The notes beneath the pieces were generated by a model. That model made no database searches. It was not told the DNA's origin and worked only from the letters and a program-made list of their open reading frames with translations. Shown here in pieces: positions 9,259-16,583 of a stretch of 50,664 nt of DNA. A program made the position numbers and the translations under genes. Numbering within the stretch: the first letter of the stretch is position 1; each line of letters begins with the position of its first letter. The stretch is from Xanthomonas arboricola (GTDB lineage Bacteria; Pseudomonadota; Gammaproteobacteria; Xanthomonadales; Xanthomonadaceae), in contig NZ_QREM01000009.1 in assembly GCF_003353015.1 (NCBI RefSeq), positions 801,156 through 851,819 of the forward strand, given 5' to 3'.

Positions 9259-9861
9259 ATGCATCAGCCCGACGACAAACAGTACGACGCCCACTATTTC
9301 AGCCGCTGGTATCGCGATGCCGGGCTGGCCGACCCTGCACGCCTGCGACGCAAGGTCGCACTGGCGGTAAGCCAGGCCGAGTACTACCTGGAGCGCCCGA
9401 TCCGCAGCGTGCTGGATATCGGCTGTGGCGAGGCCGCGTGGCGCGCACCGTTGCTGGCGTTGCGGCCCAGGCTCAGCTATCTGGGCTTCGACAGCAGCGC
9501 CTATGCCGTGCAGCGCTACGGGCGCAGCCGGCAGATCCACCCTGCCCGCTTCGGCGATTTCGCCTGGTTGCGTCCATGCGCGCCGGTGGATCTGCTGATC
9601 TGCTCGGACGTGCTGCATTACGTGCCCACGCGCGAGTTCAACCAGGGCCTGCCGGGGCTGGCCGAGATGTGCGCGGGCGTGGCGTTTCTGGAGACCTTTG
9701 CCGAAGAGGATGCCTTCGAAGGCGACCACGATGGTTTTCAGGCGCGGCCGGCGCGCTGGTATCGGCGCCGCTTCGCCAGCGTGGGGTTTGCTGCACTCGG
9801 CTCGCACTGCTGGTTGTCGCCGCAGTTGGCCGATGAGGCGGCCGCGCTGGAGCGCGGCTGA
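9259..9861 (+). CDS. Class I SAM-dependent methyltransferase
   Basis: A 200-residue Rossmann-fold protein. Motif I, VLDIGCGEAA, is at residues 51-60, followed by an acidic residue after strand 2 (YLGFDSS) and the motif IV-like segment VDLLICSDVLHYV. Small-molecule methyltransferases share this layout. The substrate cannot be told from sequence: it is not a recognised rRNA, ubiquinone or protein methyltransferase. It is transcribed away from hemJ and followed by a repeat-rich intergenic region, so it seems to be monocistronic. Confidence 0.8.
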   Translation: MHQPDDKQYDAHYFSRWYRDAGLADPARLRRKVALAVSQAEYYLERPIRSVLDIGCGEAAWRAPLLALRPRLSYLGFDSSAYAVQRYGRSRQIHPARFGDFAWLRPCAPVDLLICSDVLHYVPTREFNQGLPGLAEMCAGVAFLETFAEEDAFEGDHDGFQARPARWYRRRFASVGFAALGSHCWLSPQLADEAAALERG

Positions 9862-10348
9862 GCAGGACGCTGGCCGGTTGAGGCACGCATGGCGAGTGGC
9901 TTCGCCGCGCACCCTCACCCCACCCCCTCTCCCGCAGGAGAGGGGCTTTATTCCACTCATCTCCCCGCAGACAGAGGAACGTCATTCCCTTCTCCCGCCG
10001 GGAGAAGGTGCCCCGCGGGGGCGGATGAGGGTGCGTGCGAAGCCTGGTGGAGATCGAGCGCTGATGAGGGTTGAGTGCACGGGTCTTTGCCGCGCACCTC
10101 ACCCATCCCTGCCCTGCAGGAAAGAAGACGCGTCCAGCAGCAGCAGGGTTCTGCGACGAACGCGCGCTTTCGGCTCGCACCGCCATCCGAAGGATCACCA
10201 ATCGCGGCAAACCAAATCGCGGCCAATCAACGCGCTAACGCCTGCCATAGGTCGTATGACAGCCTCGACCGTCCGCAGCCCCATTAAGGTGCTAATGCGC
10301 CAAAGGGGGTATGCTGCGCGGCAGCAAAGAGCCGCACGGATGGGTGGA
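9862..10348. other. Repeat-rich intergenic region upstream of phaZ
   Basis: Contains the palindromic element at 9908-10035 and a decayed partial copy of it at about 10090-10128 (CGCACCTCACCCATCCCTGC...). From 10180 the sequence becomes less GC-rich and probably holds the phaZ promoter. No gene is recognised. Confidence 0.6.
9908..10035. repeat. Palindromic MITE-like intergenic element, copy 1
   Basis: A 128-base element bounded by a 10-base inverted repeat (CGCACCCTCA at 9908-9917 and TGAGGGTGCG at 10026-10035). Inside are short hairpins built from CCCTCTCCCGCAGGAGAGGGG, CCTTCTCCCGCCGGGAGAAGG and GCCCCGCGGGG. The same modules in the opposite order form the element at 28861-28966. Confidence 0.8.
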
Positions 10349-11656
10349 ATGCTTTATCAATTGCACGAGCTGACCCGCAATCTGCTAGCCCCCTGGGTAC
10401 ACCAGGCCCAGGCGAACGCCAAGATGTTTTCCGACCCCGACAGCCTGTGGGCCTCGCTCCCGGGCGCCGAGCGCATGGCGGCCAGCAATGAGCTGTTCCA
10501 TCGTCTGGGCAAGGAATACGAAAAGCCGGCGTGGGCGCTCGACGATGTCGAGGTCGACGGCCACTCGCTGCCGATCATCGAACGGGAGGTGTTGAGCAAG
10601 CCGTTCTGCCGCCTGCTGCGCTTCAAGCGTTTCAGCGACCATGTCGAGCTGATCGGCAAGATGAAGGAGCAGCCGGCCGTGCTGGTGGTGGCGCCGTTGT
10701 CCGGCCACCATGCCACCCTGCTGCGCGACACCGTGCGCACCCTGTTGCGCAACCACAAGGTCTATGTGACCGACTGGGTGGACGCGCGCATGGTGCCGCT
10801 GGAAGCCGGTGCCTTCCGGCTCGAGGACTACATCAGCTATATCCAGGAGTTCATCCGTCACATCGGCGCCGAGCGCCTGCACGTGGTGAGCGTGTGCCAG
10901 CCCACCGTGCCGGTGCTTGCGGCGGTGTCGCTGATGGCCACCGGTGAGGAGCCCACGCCGCGCTCGCTGGTGATGATGGGCGGCCCGATCGATGCGCGCC
11001 GCAGCCCGACCCAGGTCAACAACCTGGCCACGGAGAACGGCATCGAGTGGTTCCAGAACAACCTGATCCACACCGTGCCGTTCCCGTATCCGGGTCATGG
11101 CCGGCAGGTGTATCCGGGCTTCCTGCAGCATGCCGGCTTCCTGTCGATGAACCCGAATCGGCACGTGATGTCGCACTGGGATTTCTATACCGATCTGGTC
11201 AAGGGCGACCTGCAGGACGCGCAGGCGCACCGGCAGTTCTACGACGAGTACAACGCCGTGCTCGACATGCCTGCGGAGTACTACCTGGACACCATTCGCG
11301 TGGTGTTCCAGGACTTCCTGCTGCCGCAGGGCAAGTGGAAGGTGGATGGCCAGCTGGTCAAGCCCTCGGCGATCCGCAATACCGCATTGCTCAGCATCGA
11401 GGGCGAACTGGACGATATCGCCGGCCTGGGCCAGACCGAAGCGGTGCACGACCTGTGCACCGGGATCGGCGCGGCGCATCGTCGCCACCTGGTGGTGGAA
11501 GGTGCCGGTCACTACGGCATCTTCAGCGGCCGCCGCTGGCGCGAAGTGGTGTACCCGCAGGTGCGCGAATTCATTGCCCGCTACGACGCCGACCCGGTCG
11601 GCAGCCGCGATCCGGCGACCGTCACCCCGATCCGCAAGCGCGGCAAGCGCGCCTGA
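10349..11656 (+). CDS. phaZ: Intracellular polyhydroxyalkanoate depolymerase
   Basis: A 435-residue alpha/beta-hydrolase of the intracellular (PhaZ1-type) PHA depolymerase family, which mobilises stored poly-3-hydroxyalkanoate granules. Starting at MLYQLHEL gives the same N-terminus as the Ralstonia/Cupriavidus enzyme and puts the presumed nucleophile of SVCQPTVP at Cys183, the residue number I recall as catalytic there. The C-terminal GAGHYGIFSGRRWR holds the likely catalytic His. An in-frame ATG at 10340 would add MGG and has a better-spaced AAAGAG, so the exact start is open. A strong terminator follows at 11664-11706. No PHA synthase lies nearby. Confidence 0.92.
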   Translation: MLYQLHELTRNLLAPWVHQAQANAKMFSDPDSLWASLPGAERMAASNELFHRLGKEYEKPAWALDDVEVDGHSLPIIEREVLSKPFCRLLRFKRFSDHVELIGKMKEQPAVLVVAPLSGHHATLLRDTVRTLLRNHKVYVTDWVDARMVPLEAGAFRLEDYISYIQEFIRHIGAERLHVVSVCQPTVPVLAAVSLMATGEEPTPRSLVMMGGPIDARRSPTQVNNLATENGIEWFQNNLIHTVPFPYPGHGRQVYPGFLQHAGFLSMNPNRHVMSHWDFYTDLVKGDLQDAQAHRQFYDEYNAVLDMPAEYYLDTIRVVFQDFLLPQGKWKVDGQLVKPSAIRNTALLSIEGELDDIAGLGQTEAVHDLCTGIGAAHRRHLVVEGAGHYGIFSGRRWREVVYPQVREFIARYDADPVGSRDPATVTPIRKRGKRA

Positions 11657-11663
11657 TCGGCGG

Positions 11664-11706
11664 AAAAAACGCCCCTTGATCGCTTTCGATCAAGGGGCGT
11701 TTTTTT
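11664..11706. terminator. Rho-independent terminator after phaZ
   Basis: A perfect 14-bp stem (11669-11682 with 11687-11700) with loop CTTT. It is flanked by AAAAA upstream and TTTTTT downstream, so it should work in both directions. It lies 7 bases after the phaZ stop and is the clearest intrinsic terminator in the window. Confidence 0.95.
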
Positions 11707-12224
11707 ATGGGCAGATTGTTGGTCGGCGAAGACGGAGCACTGCGTGGCCGAGGGCGCGGTGCCCTCGCCGCTTGCGGGACCCGTCATGACGCCGTCCCTG
11801 GTGGCTCACCGGCCTGCGCCGGCAAGGCTGGCGACACCGTGCCGGCGTTCGGTTCCTTCTGAAACTTTCGCAGCTAGGCGTCGGGCTCGCTCCTTGACCA
11901 TCGCCGCCGGGTCGAACCCAACGCTGATGCCAATTTGGGTATAGCGGGTGTATCGGTCGTCTGCCCGGATCGGGAAATCGGGACGAGGGATTTGCCAAGG
12001 CAAGCGACCGGGGATTTCAGTAAATCGACGCAAGCGAACTGAAGAAGACCTAGCGCGTTATCGGCAGGCTCGCTCTTGCGAATCCCCAATCCCGACCCCC
12101 AATCCCTGCTCATGTGCTTAGAACCATTGGGTTACTCCCTTTGCGGCAGCGCTCCACTACAGTCATTGCCCACTGGGCCGATACCACTCGCTCAGACGAC
12201 TCACTTTTTTGATAGGGCGACACG
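11707..12224. other. Intergenic region upstream of the alginate-export-type porin
   Basis: 518 bases with no convincing gene. A solo heptad-repeat arm of the CAATCCC type lies at 12079-12112. The last 110 bases before the next start are less GC-rich (CTTTTTTGATAGGGCGACACG), giving a likely leader with a weak Shine-Dalgarno, AGGG at about 12215. The promoter was not pinned down. Confidence 0.5.
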
Positions 12225-13787
12225 ATGCGACTAGCACGCTTGGCACAGCCGGCCATGGCTGAAACTTCCTTTGGTGCCACCCGGCGCCTGTGCTTGGCGA
12301 TCGGGTTGTCTCTGCCGGCACTGGGACTCGCGCAGGCGCAAACCGCGCCGGTCAATGCCGAGCAGACCCAGCCGGAACCGGTAAAGGCGCCGGCGCCCGC
12401 AGCTCCCGCCGCTCCCGCGACCGCCAAGGGGTATCCGCTCGAGGCGCAGGGCTGGGGGGCCAAGCAGGGTGGCAACATGTGGCAGGTGCGCTGGGCCGAA
12501 GACTGGTCGTATCTGAAGGACCCGTCCAAGCGCAAAGGCCCGTTCGATCCGCTCAAGTACATTCCATTCAATGAATCGGGCGATGTGTATGTCTCGCTCA
12601 GCAACGAACTGCGCGTGCGCAGCAATACCATCACCAATCCGGGTTTGATTCCGGGCAGCCATTCGCAGCAGCAATATCTGTTGCGCGCGTTCTTCGGTGC
12701 GGACTTTCATGTCGGCGAACACTTCCGTCTGTATACGGAGCTGGCGCACGGCAGCCTGGACGGGCGTAACGAAGGCGCCAAGACCGGCACCCAGGAGAAC
12801 AACGCGATCCTGCAGCAGGTGTTCTTCGATGTGAAAGGCCGCATCGGCAACGCCGACACCGGCCTGCGCGTCGGCCGCCAGGTGTTCGTCGATGGCCCCA
12901 CCACCTTGATGGCGCTGCGCGACAACACCGACATTTTCGTGACCTTCAACGGCGCGCGCGCCTGGGCGATCGGCGAAAAGACCCGCGTGGACGTGTTCGA
13001 TTTCAACTTCAACCTGGATGGCACCGAGGGCCTGGGCGACGATCGCATCGACCGCTCGCGGCACTTCCGCGGCGTGGTCGGCGGCTATCGCCTGCCGACC
13101 GCCAAGCCGATGTACCTGGAGCCGTTCTTCTACCAGTTCCGCAACGACAACCAGGTGTGGGGCCGGCAGACCGCCGAGGAAAAGCGCAATTACTACGGGC
13201 TGCGCCTGTGGGGCAACGTGGGCAAGCTGCGCACCGATTCGTTCGTGACCGTGCAGCGCGGCAGTTTCGGCGGGCGCGACCTGCGCGCCTACATGGCCAG
13301 CACCTCCAACGCCTGGTCGCTGAGCGAATCGGGCTGGAAACCGCGGCTGGGCTTCCATAGCGAAATCGCCTCCGGTGGTGGCGGCACCTCTGGTACCGGC
13401 GCGCTGCGCAACAACAACTTCCTGTACGGCAATACGATCTACTTCAGCTGGGCGACGTTCTTCGGTCCGGTCAACCTGGTCACCGCCGCGCCCACGTTCA
13501 CCTTTTCGCCCACGTCCAAGCTCACCGTGAACCTGGAATGGGAAACCCTGTGGCGGCAGACCACCAGCGATGCGATCTACAACAACCAGGCACGCCCCTA
13601 CGCACGCACGCAGAGCACCGGCGAGCGCCGCATCGGCACCATGCCGCGCATCAATGCCACCTGGAACATCGACCCGAACTGGTCGGTGACCTTCCGCGCC
13701 GAACACCTGATGGCAGGGCCTGCGCTCGAAAAGGCCGGCTACGGCGATTCGACCTTCGTCATGGGCTGGTTGAACTTCCGCTTCTAA
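12225..13787 (+). CDS. Alginate export family outer-membrane beta-barrel protein
   Basis: A 520-residue protein with a signal-peptide-like N-terminus (RLCLAIGLSLPALGLAQAQ), a Pro/Ala-rich spacer (residues about 45-68), then alternating hydrophobic and polar beta-strands ending in the outer-membrane signature WLNFRF with a terminal Phe. FNESGDVYVSLSNELRVRS and the VGRQVFVDG segment resemble the alginate_export (AlgE-like) domain. Stand-alone members exist in bacteria without alginate synthesis genes and may pass other solutes. No polysaccharide or uptake genes lie next to it, so the substrate is unknown. ATG 12225 is used; in-frame ATG 12255 is an alternative. Confidence 0.83.
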   Translation: MRLARLAQPAMAETSFGATRRLCLAIGLSLPALGLAQAQTAPVNAEQTQPEPVKAPAPAAPAAPATAKGYPLEAQGWGAKQGGNMWQVRWAEDWSYLKDPSKRKGPFDPLKYIPFNESGDVYVSLSNELRVRSNTITNPGLIPGSHSQQQYLLRAFFGADFHVGEHFRLYTELAHGSLDGRNEGAKTGTQENNAILQQVFFDVKGRIGNADTGLRVGRQVFVDGPTTLMALRDNTDIFVTFNGARAWAIGEKTRVDVFDFNFNLDGTEGLGDDRIDRSRHFRGVVGGYRLPTAKPMYLEPFFYQFRNDNQVWGRQTAEEKRNYYGLRLWGNVGKLRTDSFVTVQRGSFGGRDLRAYMASTSNAWSLSESGWKPRLGFHSEIASGGGGTSGTGALRNNNFLYGNTIYFSWATFFGPVNLVTAAPTFTFSPTSKLTVNLEWETLWRQTTSDAIYNNQARPYARTQSTGERRIGTMPRINATWNIDPNWSVTFRAEHLMAGPALEKAGYGDSTFVMGWLNFRF

Positions 13788-13855
13788 ACGCCGTTTGTCG
13801 GCGCTGCAATCTGCCGACTGGATGTGCGAGCGTTTTGTCTTGACGCGTTACCCGA

Positions 13856-14380
13856 TCACATGCCGCGTCCCGCAAGGGCGCGGCATGTTGGTGTTTCAGC
13901 CTTGGCCTGTCTGGTGACCTGCGCGTCTTTCACAGGCTGCACGCATCTGCATTCACCGACTTGTACGCACGATTGTCGCGCTGCTCCGGCGTTCGACCGA
14001 TGCCGCCACTGGCTGCTTTGCACATGCAAACGCTTGCGCATCCGCAATCGACCTGACCGTGCCAGGCACGAGGTCGGGGCGAGCAACGCCTGGGTGCGTT
14101 GGCGATCGCACACGCGCAGCGACATGCGCTCTTCCAAGGACAGGTTGCCATTTTGCGTCAGCACCCTCTCCTGCAGAAGCGAAAACGCCATGCGCGACTG
14201 GCCGTGCAAGGCGTTGCACAGCGTGATCTCATCCACCGCCAGCGGCGCACGGGCGGTGGTGCACTGTGCCGGCAACGGGTGCTGGGCTGGCAGTTCGGCC
14301 AACATGGCGGCAAACAGATGCGCATTGCCGCGCAACATGGCCGCACCAATCAGGGGCATCGGCAGAACGCAGCAGAGCAT
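13856..14380 (-). CDS. Possible uncharacterised xanthomonad protein
   Basis: A 174-residue open frame in a 670-base stretch with no other gene. The first 95 residues look protein-like: LPAQCTTARAPLAVDEITLC and the following segment give a spaced Cys pair and an amphipathic pattern, which I vaguely associate with short unnamed proteins of Xanthomonas and Lysobacter. The C-terminal third is Arg/Ser-rich and resembles random high-GC translation, and its 3' end covers the terminator hairpin at 13858. It could be a real gene, a decaying one, or chance. No function is proposed. Confidence 0.3.
   Translation of the reverse strand: MLCCVLPMPLIGAAMLRGNAHLFAAMLAELPAQHPLPAQCTTARAPLAVDEITLCNALHGQSRMAFSLLQERVLTQNGNLSLEERMSLRVCDRQRTQALLAPTSCLARSGRLRMRKRLHVQSSQWRHRSNAGAARQSCVQVGECRCVQPVKDAQVTRQAKAETPTCRALAGRGM
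13858..13888. terminator. Candidate terminator hairpin after the alginate-export-type gene
   Basis: A perfect 10-bp GC-rich stem (ACATGCCGCG at 13858-13867, CGCGGCATGT at 13879-13888) with an 11-base loop, followed by TGGTGTTT. The U-tract is weak, so termination is likely but not certain. Confidence 0.55.
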
Positions 14381-14459
14381 CTTTGACGAATCCCCAATGC
14401 CCGATCCCGAATCCCCGCCCCGCCTGCACCGGGCACGGCCGAATGCCTACAATGCGCGC

Positions 14460-15134
14460 ATGTCCGAATCCCCCACTCCGCATTCCCGCCCTTCCCTGCA
14501 ACGGGTCTTCCTGACCGGCTTGCTCACCCTGCTGCCGGTCTGGCTGACCTGGGTGGTGGTCAAGTTCGTGTTCTCGCTGTTGTCGGGCATCAGCAGCCCG
14601 TGGGTGGTGCCGCTGTCCGAACGCATCGCCGCCTCGTTCCCCGACTATCTGGGCTGGATCAAGGCGCTGTGGGTGCAGAACACCATCGCGCTGATCGCCA
14701 CCGTGGGCGTGATCCTGTTCGTCGGCATCCTGAGCCGGCGGGTGATCGGCCAGCGCCTGCTGCGCTGGTTCGAGGCGATCATGCGGCGCATCCCGCTGGC
14801 CAGCGTGGTCTACGACAGCGCGCGCAAACTGCTCGACATCCTGCAGACCCAGCCCGGCAGCACCCAGCGCGTGGTGCTGATCGACTTCCCGCATCGCGAC
14901 ATGAAGTCGGTCGGCCTGGTCACGCGGGTGATCAAGGAACAGGGCACCGGCCGTGAGCTGGCGGCGGTGTACGTGCCGACCACGCCCAACCCGACCTCAG
15001 GCTATCTGGAGATCGTGCCGGTGGAGCTGCTCACGCCCACCGACTGGAGCGTGGACCAGGCGATGAGTTTCATCATCTCCGGCGGCGCTGTGGCGCCCGA
15101 CTCGGTTCCCTTCACCCGCACGGCGGATCGCTGA
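14460..15134 (+). CDS. DUF502 family inner-membrane protein
   Basis: A 224-residue protein with two predicted transmembrane helices (VFLTGLLTLLPVWLTWVVVKFVF at about 16-38 and NTIALIATVGVILFVGIL at about 76-93) and a C-terminal soluble domain with IPLASVVYDSARKLLDIL and VVLIDFPHRDMKSVGLVTR, the hallmark blocks of DUF502. The biochemical role is unknown; plant homologues are the LCV (LIKE COV) membrane proteins. ATG 14460 is chosen because the upstream open sequence is repeat-derived (heptad arm at about 14390-14420). It ends 4 bases before the next gene, so the two are probably cotranscribed. Confidence 0.88.
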   Translation: MSESPTPHSRPSLQRVFLTGLLTLLPVWLTWVVVKFVFSLLSGISSPWVVPLSERIAASFPDYLGWIKALWVQNTIALIATVGVILFVGILSRRVIGQRLLRWFEAIMRRIPLASVVYDSARKLLDILQTQPGSTQRVVLIDFPHRDMKSVGLVTRVIKEQGTGRELAAVYVPTTPNPTSGYLEIVPVELLTPTDWSVDQAMSFIISGGAVAPDSVPFTRTADR

Positions 15135-15138
15135 CGCA

Positions 15139-15915
15139 ATGACACCGCAGCGTACCCTCGACGATCGCGCGGTCCGCCTGTTCATTGCGCTGGCCGCGTT
15201 CTTCTGCGTCAACGCGGCATTGGCCGAGTTCATCGGCGTCAAGATCTTCGCGCTGGAAGACACCCTCGGCATCGCGCCGTTGAACTGGAACCTGTTCGGC
15301 CAGACCGGCTCGCTCAGCTTCACCGCCGGCACCTTGTTGTGGCCGGTGGTGTTCATCATGACCGACACCATCAACGAGTTCTTCGGCAGCCGCGGGGTGC
15401 GTTTCATCTCGTGGGTGGCGGTGGTGCTGATCGGCTACGGCTTCGTGTTTGCGTTTGCCGCGATCGCGCTGGCGCCGGCAGCGTGGTGGGTCACGGCGGC
15501 GCAGGACCAGGGCGTGCCCGACTACCAGGCGGCCTTTGCAGCGGTGTTCGGCCAGGGCCTGTGGACGATCGGCGGCTCGCTGGTGGCGTTCCTGTTCGGC
15601 CAGTTGATCGATGTGTCGGTGTTCCATCGCATCCGTCGCGCCACCGGCGAAAAGCACGTGTGGCTACGCGCCACCGGCTCCACGGCGGTGTCGCAGTTGG
15701 TGGACAGCTTCGTGGTGATCTACATCGCCTTCGTGCTCGGCCCGCAGCATTGGTCCATCGACCAGTTCCTGGCGGTGAGTACGCTCAACTACGTCTACAA
15801 GATGGGCTTTGCGATCGCACTGATCCCGCTGCTGTATCTGGCGCGCCGCGCCATCGGCGCATACCTGGGCGCCGAGCGCGCCGAGCAGCTGCGCGAAGAA
15901 GCCGCCGCCGGCTGA
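15139..15915 (+). CDS. Queuosine precursor transporter, YhhQ/VUT family
   Basis: A 258-residue integral membrane protein with about six hydrophobic helices. FFCVNAALAEFIGVKIF, the conserved WPVVFIMTDTINEFFG and the late ATGSTAVSQLVDSFVVIYIAF are the YhhQ signature segments. E. coli YhhQ takes up preQ0/preQ1 for queuosine modification of tRNA, so that role is inferred here. It starts 4 bases after the DUF502 stop. No queuosine synthesis genes are near. Confidence 0.9.
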   Translation: MTPQRTLDDRAVRLFIALAAFFCVNAALAEFIGVKIFALEDTLGIAPLNWNLFGQTGSLSFTAGTLLWPVVFIMTDTINEFFGSRGVRFISWVAVVLIGYGFVFAFAAIALAPAAWWVTAAQDQGVPDYQAAFAAVFGQGLWTIGGSLVAFLFGQLIDVSVFHRIRRATGEKHVWLRATGSTAVSQLVDSFVVIYIAFVLGPQHWSIDQFLAVSTLNYVYKMGFAIALIPLLYLARRAIGAYLGAERAEQLREEAAAG

Positions 15916-16214
15916 CAACGCGAAACGCTGCCGGCCGCATCGCTGCCAGACAGCGGTCGGCGCCCGGGGCGGCGTCAGGGGCGGCGTCAGGTCGGCGCAT
16001 CGGACTTGCGCGCAGCCCGCCTGACGCCCGTTCGCTGCGTTTGCCGACCATGCGACGGCCGCCCATCGAAATTTTGTTCAATCCACGGCCGCGGTCGCCG
16101 GCCATGCTGGGGTGCCCCGCTACCCGGCGCAGCGCTGGGCCGGCATCTGCAGGTGCCCAAACAGCCACGGCGCTTGAACCGGGCGTTGGCCGCGCTGCCG
16201 GTGCCGAGCGCGGC
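15916..16214. other. Intergenic region after the queuosine transporter gene
   Basis: 299 bases. A short GC-rich tandem, GGGGCGGCGTCAG repeated two to three times, lies at about 15966-15993. The rest up to the AraC remnant holds no recognised gene or terminator. Confidence 0.5.
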
Positions 16215-16490
16215 CTATCTGCTGCTGGAATGGGGCACGCCATCGCGATAACGCCCCGGTGTCACCGCCCAGGCGCGTTTGAAGCTGCGCTGCAGATGCG
16301 CCTGGTCGGCGTAACCATGCGCATAGGCGAGCTCGGCAATGCCGCCACCGCGCCGCAAGGCCTCCCGTGCACGCTGGAACCGGCAATCCAGCAGATACGC
16401 ATGCGGGGTCAGCCCGTGGGCCTGGCAAAAGCCGCGAACCAGCCGCGGCGCCGGCATCCCCGCCAGCGTGCACAGTTCGCGCAGCGGACT
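16215..16490 (-). pseudogene. Truncated AraC-family regulator (DNA-binding domain only)
   Basis: The minus strand encodes most of an AraC-type double helix-turn-helix domain: RELCTLAGMPAPRLVRGFC, LTPHAYLLDCRFQRAREAL, and the second helix-turn-helix IAELAYAHGYADQAHLQRSFKRAW followed by VTPGRYR. An in-frame TGA at 16491-16493 lies immediately upstream, and no N-terminal sensor domain follows; that sequence is now the DUF885 gene's promoter. The only in-frame ATG is at 16457, inside the first helix-turn-helix. This is a gene remnant, though a short DNA-binding peptide could still be made. Confidence 0.8.
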
Positions 16491-16583
16491 TCATGAATTC
16501 CAGGCGCCCCCCACGTGCCCGATGGGTGGCCGGAACGGTGCGGATCGGGCAAGCTCCCCGCTCGCTTGTTCCCGGAGCCGGTA

